Assembly: GCA_018228705.1 (NCBI GenBank)
Contig: CP073694.1
Location: 124,001-188,000 of the forward strand
Direction: 5' to 3'
DNA length: 64,000 bases
From: Dysosmobacter sp. Marseille-Q4140
GTDB taxonomy: Bacteria; Bacillota; Clostridia; Oscillospirales; Oscillospiraceae
Shown here: positions 60,510-64,000 of the stretch, piece after piece
How positions within the stretch are numbered: the first letter of the stretch is position 1
Layout of the letters: each line of letters opens with the position of its first letter
Made by a program: the position numbers and the translations under genes
Notes under the pieces: model-generated
What the model was told of the DNA's origin: nothing
Database searches by the model: none
The model's input: the letters and a program-made list of their open reading frames with translations, nothing else

Positions 60510-60953
60510 CTACCATGAAAAAGGCGGCTCTGTCAGTGGCATCTGCAACAGGCGCAGTCCAAAAAGGGGCAGCAGCGCCTCCGCCGGGGCGGGCAGGTCC
60601 GGCGGCAGCGGAAACTCCTGGGGCTCCACGGTGCCGCCGTCGGGCCGCAGCAGGGCTCGCTGAAGGCAGACCACCGGCTCGCTGAGGCTGGACAGGGTCA
60701 GGCTGTCCCGCTGGGACAGGCCGCAGGTCACCACCGTCTCCGCCCGGACGCGGGCCAGCACCGCCTCCGCCCGGTCCCCCGGCACCAGCAGCACACCGCA
60801 GTCCGCCCGCTCCAGGTCTCCGCAGCCCCGCTCCGTCAGGGCAAGCACGCTCCAGCGGCGCAGCGTCAGGTCCCGGGCCGACTCCGCCGCCAGGGCCCGG
60901 GGCGGCAGCAGCGGCCGCCAGAGCGCGGGACAGTGCCAAATGATCCCCTCCAT
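60510..60953 (-). CDS. Hypothetical protein
   Basis: A 147-residue protein with no motif I can name. It starts MEGIIWHCPALWRPLLPPRAL, has a central CGLSQRDSLTLSSL and ends in a leucine- and proline-rich region (LPPDLPAPAEALLPLFGLRLL). No signal peptide or clear membrane helix. The ATG at 60953 is preceded by AGAGG; the frame opens 23 codons earlier. It runs toward the small cysteine-rich gene and could be co-transcribed with it. Confidence 0.55.
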   Translation of the reverse strand: MEGIIWHCPALWRPLLPPRALAAESARDLTLRRWSVLALTERGCGDLERADCGVLLVPGDRAEAVLARVRAETVVTCGLSQRDSLTLSSLSEPVVCLQRALLRPDGGTVEPQEFPLPPDLPAPAEALLPLFGLRLLQMPLTEPPFSW

Positions 60954-61015
60954 GATAACACACCTCTCCGGCCTAGTGTCTGCGTCCGAAGGCCGTTCCA
61001 TGCGTAAAATTTTGC

Positions 61016-61044
61016 TCGTCATTTTCGCTGCGGTGTGCTATACT
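61016..61044 (+). promoter_or_regulatory. Promoter of the DUF5662 gene
   Basis: TCGTCA (61016-61021), 17-nt spacer, TATACT (61039-61044) preceded by TGC. The -35 is weak, the extended -10 good. Confidence 0.55.
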
Positions 61045-61078
61045 GTTACATTGAGAAATCCCATCGGAGGTGAGGGCC

Positions 61079-61612
61079 ATGAACTTCTGGGGCCATCTGC
61101 GGACGGTCCACCGCCACCGCGCGCTGGTGCGGAAGTACTGCTTCCGCCTGGGGCTTTACTGGCAGGGGCTGACCCACGACCTGTCCAAATACTCCCCGGT
61201 GGAGTTCTTGGCCGGAGTGAAGTACTTCCAGGGGGACCACAGCCCCAACGACGCCCAGCGCCGGACTTTCGGATACAGCGCCGCCTGGCTCCACCACAAG
61301 GGCCGCAACCGCCACCACTTCGAGTACTGGACCGATTACAGCCTCAAGGGCGAGGGCATCACCGGCGTGGAGATGCCGAAGCGGTACGTGGCGGAGATGT
61401 TCTGCGACCGGCTGGCGGCCAGCCGGGTGTACCGGGGCAAGGACTTCGACCCCGCGGACCCCTACAAGTTCTTCCAGTGGTCCATGCAAAAGCGCATCCT
61501 CATCGCCCCGGAGACGGCGGCGCTGCTGGAGACCATGCTGGTGAAGCTCCGTGACGAGGGCGAGGACGCCGCCTTCGACTACATCCGAAAAGAGGTGCTG
61601 GGCAGGCCGTAA
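61079..61612 (+). CDS. DUF5662 family protein
   Basis: A 177-residue protein. It has a histidine-rich pattern typical of a metal-dependent fold: HRHRALVRKYCFRLGL near the start, THDLSKYSPVEF (an HD-like pair), WLHHKGRNRHHFEYW and AEMFCDRLAASRVY. These match DUF5662, a family annotated only by sequence. ATG 61079 follows GGAGG; three codons upstream in frame are not used. Own promoter and terminator, so it is a single-gene unit. Confidence 0.85.
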   Translation: MNFWGHLRTVHRHRALVRKYCFRLGLYWQGLTHDLSKYSPVEFLAGVKYFQGDHSPNDAQRRTFGYSAAWLHHKGRNRHHFEYWTDYSLKGEGITGVEMPKRYVAEMFCDRLAASRVYRGKDFDPADPYKFFQWSMQKRILIAPETAALLETMLVKLRDEGEDAAFDYIRKEVLGRP

Positions 61613-61634
61613 GGCCCTGTGCTGTACCGGATAA

Positions 61635-61668
61635 AAAAGCAGGAGGACCTCACGGTCCTCCTGCTTTT
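61635..61668. terminator. Terminator between DUF5662 and the anti-sigma gene
   Basis: Perfect 15-bp stem AAAAGCAGGAGGACC with its complement around TCAC; T-runs of four on each side, so it can serve both convergent genes. Confidence 0.88.
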
Positions 61669-61698
61669 CTCTTTTGGGGCGGTTCCTGCCCCAAGCGT

Positions 61699-62790
61699 TC
61701 AGTTCAGCGGGATCCTGGTCTCGCCCCACAGCAGATAGTCCGCCTCTGACAGGTCCAAGGGAGCCGGGAGGCTGCCGGAGCACACCTGGAGGCCATCCTC
61801 CTCCCCCAGGAAACCGCCGGTGACGGAGACTTCCGTACCGTCCTTCAGCACCAGCGACAGCGGCGCGCTGGGCGTGATCGTCAGCCGCGCCGCCGTGGCG
61901 GCGCCGTCCTCGTCCACCGCCGTCACGGCCGGGGGCTCCTCCATGGCCGCCTGCTCCGCCTCCTGTGCGGCTTGGGCGGTGGCCTCGTCGATGCGGTAGG
62001 TCCACCGGGCCCCCAGAGGCGAGATCTCCAGCGTCTCCATGGTGATGGGGCCCCAGGAGGTCTGGGCGGTGACGCCGGCCACATCCAGCGTCACCACGCT
62101 CTCCTCTCCCATATCCTCCGAGATGGGGAAGGCGAAGTCCCCGGTGAAGATGGGGGCGAAGATGCTCTTATCTCCGATCTCCCACTTCCAAAGGCCCGGG
62201 ATGCGGAGCGTCAGTCCCGCCAGGTCCCCGTCGGCGGTGACGTCCACCACCAGGGCGATCTTGTTGTCGGTGGGATCGCCGTCTTCCAGGCAGGTGACGC
62301 CGATGAAGTAGGAGAGGTCCTCCACCTCCCGGCCCTCCGCCGTCTCCAGCCGCATCCGATGGGTCTCCGGATCGTCATTGCTGGAGAGCCAGTAGACCGC
62401 GTCGCCCTCCAGCGCGGGCAGCACGGTCCCCTCCGGGGCCTCCACCTCCAGCATCAGGTACAGCGCCCCCTGGCCGCCGAAGGCCGCCTGAGGCGTCATG
62501 GTGGCGCCGTTGCTGGTGACGGCGGCGGGCAGCGTCCCGCTGAGGGCCTCCACCACCGCCTGCTGTCCCTGGTCCATAGGGCCGAAATACGCCTCCCACA
62601 GAGGAAACGTCACCGCCGCCGCAGTACCCACCAACAGCACTGCGGCCAGCACCGCCGCCATGCCCCGCTTCACCCAGGGAGAACGGCGGGGAGCCGCCTG
62701 CTCCGCCATGAGGGCGTCGGTCAGTTCCGCTCTGCCCTGCTCCGTAAAGCGCAGGCGGTCCAGTTCACTCCGATAGACATTCTGTTCCAT
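61699..62790 (-). CDS. DUF4179 domain membrane protein, probable anti-sigma factor
   Basis: A 363-residue single-pass protein. A short cytoplasmic N-terminus (1-41) with FTEQGRAELTDALMAEQ is followed by one helix (about 43-64) and a DUF4179-like extracellular domain with EAYFGPMDQGQQAVVEALSG near residue 70. Proteins of this layout next to ECF sigma genes act as anti-sigma factors; here the gene overlaps the sigma gene by 26 bases. A GGGAGG site lies seven bases before the ATG. Confidence 0.78.
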   Translation of the reverse strand: MEQNVYRSELDRLRFTEQGRAELTDALMAEQAAPRRSPWVKRGMAAVLAAVLLVGTAAAVTFPLWEAYFGPMDQGQQAVVEALSGTLPAAVTSNGATMTPQAAFGGQGALYLMLEVEAPEGTVLPALEGDAVYWLSSNDDPETHRMRLETAEGREVEDLSYFIGVTCLEDGDPTDNKIALVVDVTADGDLAGLTLRIPGLWKWEIGDKSIFAPIFTGDFAFPISEDMGEESVVTLDVAGVTAQTSWGPITMETLEISPLGARWTYRIDEATAQAAQEAEQAAMEEPPAVTAVDEDGAATAARLTITPSAPLSLVLKDGTEVSVTGGFLGEEDGLQVCSGSLPAPLDLSEADYLLWGETRIPLN

Positions 62791-63235
62791 AACTGCCTCC
62801 CAGCATCGTTTTCAGCTTGGCCTTGCCCCGGTAGAGGTAGGTGCTGACCTGTCTGGGGGCACACCCCATCAGCGCCGCGATCTCCTCCACGGTATATTCC
62901 TCGTAATAGCGCAGGTAGACGGCCCGGCGGTACTTCTCCGGCAGGGCCTGCACCGCCTCCAGCACCGGGCTCTCCCCCGGCTCCGGCAAGTAGACGGCGG
63001 CGTCTGCCGCGGCCTCCATGGGCGCCCGGCGGCGCTGCCAGGCGGACTTGCGCCAGTCCTTGCAGCAGTTGACCGCCACCCGCAGCACCCAGGCCCGCTC
63101 CAGCCGCTCCTCATCAAAGCGGCGGGGGCTGGTCAGCAGCTTCAAAAGCACCGTCTGGCAGATATCCTGGGCGTCGTGGATGCTGCCGGTCCAGGTGTAC
63201 GCCAAGCGCAGCACCGTGTCCGACCAGCGGTCCAC
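62765..63235 (-). CDS. ECF-type RNA polymerase sigma factor
   Basis: A sigma-70 family protein of about 156 residues. Region 2 is SDTVLRLAYTWTGSIHDAQDICQTVLLKL, and region 4 is ALPEKYRRAVYLRYYEEYTVEEIAALMGC with the HTH end APRQVSTYLYRGKAKLK. The start is unclear: the frame has no ATG; GTG at 63235 has GGAG six bases upstream, but about 20 plausible codons precede it with only ATA or GTC starts. It is translationally linked to the DUF4179 gene, its likely anti-sigma partner. Confidence 0.88.
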   Translation of the reverse strand: MDRWSDTVLRLAYTWTGSIHDAQDICQTVLLKLLTSPRRFDEERLERAWVLRVAVNCCKDWRKSAWQRRRAPMEAAADAAVYLPEPGESPVLEAVQALPEKYRRAVYLRYYEEYTVEEIAALMGCAPRQVSTYLYRGKAKLKTMLGGSYGTECLSE

Positions 63236-63348
63236 CGCCGCCTCCGCCTGTTCTCTTGTGTATGTGATGACTTCCGTTGGTATCCACTCCTCTCGCGGCG
63301 CCGTTCACTGATAAAACGACAAAGCCCCGGCCAATCTGGCGGCAGGAT

Positions 63349-63384
63349 GAAAAAAAGCCGCCGGGAATATTTCCCGGCGGCTTT
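63349..63384 (-). terminator. Terminator of the flavoprotein gene
   Basis: Minus strand stem AAAGCCGCCGGGAA/TTCCCGGCGGCTTT around ATA, with eight T residues from the second arm onward. Confidence 0.93.
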
Positions 63385-63400
63385 GGCGTGGCTTGGGAGA

Positions 63401-64000
63401 TCAGCCCTCCTGGGCGATCTTGCGGCCCATGAGAGTGCCCATGACGGAGGCCATCATCAGCCCCCGGGTCCAGCCGGAGCTGTCGCCCAGGCAGTGGAGA
63501 CCCTGGAGGCTGGTGTTGAAGTCGGTGTCCATCTTCACCCGGTTGGAGTAGAACTTCAGCTCGGGAGAGTACAGCAGCGTCTCCGTGGAGGCGAAGCCAG
63601 GCACCACGTAGTCCATGGCCTGGATGAAGTTGATAATGTTCATCATGGCCCGGTAGGGCATGGCGGCGGTGATGTCGCCGGCCACGGCATCCGGCAGGGT
63701 GGGCCGGATATTGGACTGGGCCAGCTCCTTCTGCCAGGTGCGCTTGCCGTCCAGAATGTCGCCGAAACGCTGGACCAGGATCTGGCCGTTGGCCAGCATG
63801 TTGGTCAGCTCGCCCACCTTCTGGGCGTAGGCGATGGGCTGGTTAAAGGGCACGGAGAAGTTGTGGGAGCAGAGGATGGAGAGGTTGGTGTTGTCGCTCT
63901 TGAGGTCCTTGTAGGAGTGGCCGTTGACCACCGCCAGGTCGTTGTCGTAGTTCTCCTGGCTGACGAAGCCGCCGGGATTCTGGCAGAAGGTGCGGACCTT
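63401..64000 (-). CDS. FAD-dependent oxidoreductase of the COG2509 type (partial, C-terminal part)
   Basis: The last 199 residues of a larger flavoprotein; the frame is open to the window edge, so the start and the FAD-binding N-terminus are outside. The visible part has FCQNPGGFVSQENYDN, LAVVNGHSYKDL and near the end GLHCLGDSSGWTRGLMMASV, the FAD-contact GDxxGxxRG motif of the uncharacterised flavoprotein group COG2509. Its substrate is unknown. Direction and terminator are clear. Confidence 0.8.
   Translation of the reverse strand, partial: KVRTFCQNPGGFVSQENYDNDLAVVNGHSYKDLKSDNTNLSILCSHNFSVPFNQPIAYAQKVGELTNMLANGQILVQRFGDILDGKRTWQKELAQSNIRPTLPDAVAGDITAAMPYRAMMNIINFIQAMDYVVPGFASTETLLYSPELKFYSNRVKMDTDFNTSLQGLHCLGDSSGWTRGLMMASVMGTLMGRKIAQEG

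Overview
The window is a GC-rich (about 65% by eye), densely packed stretch of chromosome from an endospore-forming Firmicute. The gene set points to a gut-type Clostridia close to Oscillospiraceae (the Flavonifractor, Lawsonibacter, Oscillibacter group): Clostridia-type SpoIVA, SipL and SpoVM, sigma-G, a C-terminal S1-domain fusion of IspH, a But-type CoA-transferase and Oscillospiraceae DUF families. Placement below family level is inference. Most genes lie on the minus strand and overlap at ATGA junctions. No tRNA, rRNA, CRISPR array or transposase gene was recognised.

Layout. 1-2.5 kb: end of a PPi-type phosphofructokinase gene, coaX and a divergent O6-methylguanine transferase gene sharing a palindromic promoter region, and a broken CPCC-protein remnant. 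2.5-9.8 kb: the three partners that anchor the spore coat to the forespore, spoIVA, spoVM (24 codons, easily missed) and sipL, with a polar amino-acid ABC transporter operon between them. 9.9-27 kb: one long minus-strand operon, cdaA-cdaR-rseC-DUF5685-J protein-yicC-remA-gmk-rpoZ-priA-def-fmt-zinc peptidase-rsmB-rlmN-prpC-prkC-rsgA, from one strong promoter at 27.0 kb to one terminator at 9.9 kb. It joins c-di-AMP synthesis, GMP kinase, formyl-Met handling, ribosome modification and a PASTA kinase/phosphatase pair.

27-30.9 kb: a cysteine desulfurase with a DUF3343 sulfur/selenium carrier, then carD-ispD-ispF. 31.1-32.6 kb: a CoA-transferase of the butyrate type with a Rex-like site at its promoter. 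32.7-38.1 kb: rpiR-type regulator, flavoprotein, cmk, plsC and ispH-S1 in one operon; the S1 part has its own strong ribosome binding site. 38.3-43.4 kb: site-2 protease, scpA, scpB, DUF2953, gerW, dacF-like peptidase and rluB. 43.5-47.4 kb: a secreted SLH/transglutaminase protein, then rpsB-tsf. 47.5-49.3 kb: ymxH, sigG and a thioesterase. 49.3-55.7 kb: glnS, then an XRE regulator, comEC, holA and rnmV. 56.7-60.3 kb: alaS behind a T-box, DUF4250 and hinT. 60.3-64 kb: small proteins, DUF5662, an ECF sigma factor with its DUF4179 partner, and the end of a flavoprotein gene.

The least explained feature is a family of composite, ORF-free intergenic repeats. Two loci about 48 kb apart (7051-7760 and 55789-56705) carry homologous inverted pairs, and single copies lie at 28.6 and 44.9 kb. 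All six copies keep the same constant segments in the same order, but two hairpin positions hold unrelated perfect or near-perfect stems. A second, smaller REP-like family (four copies) shows a changing but always paired second stem. Beside one large repeat, the 3' end of tsf with its terminator has been duplicated.
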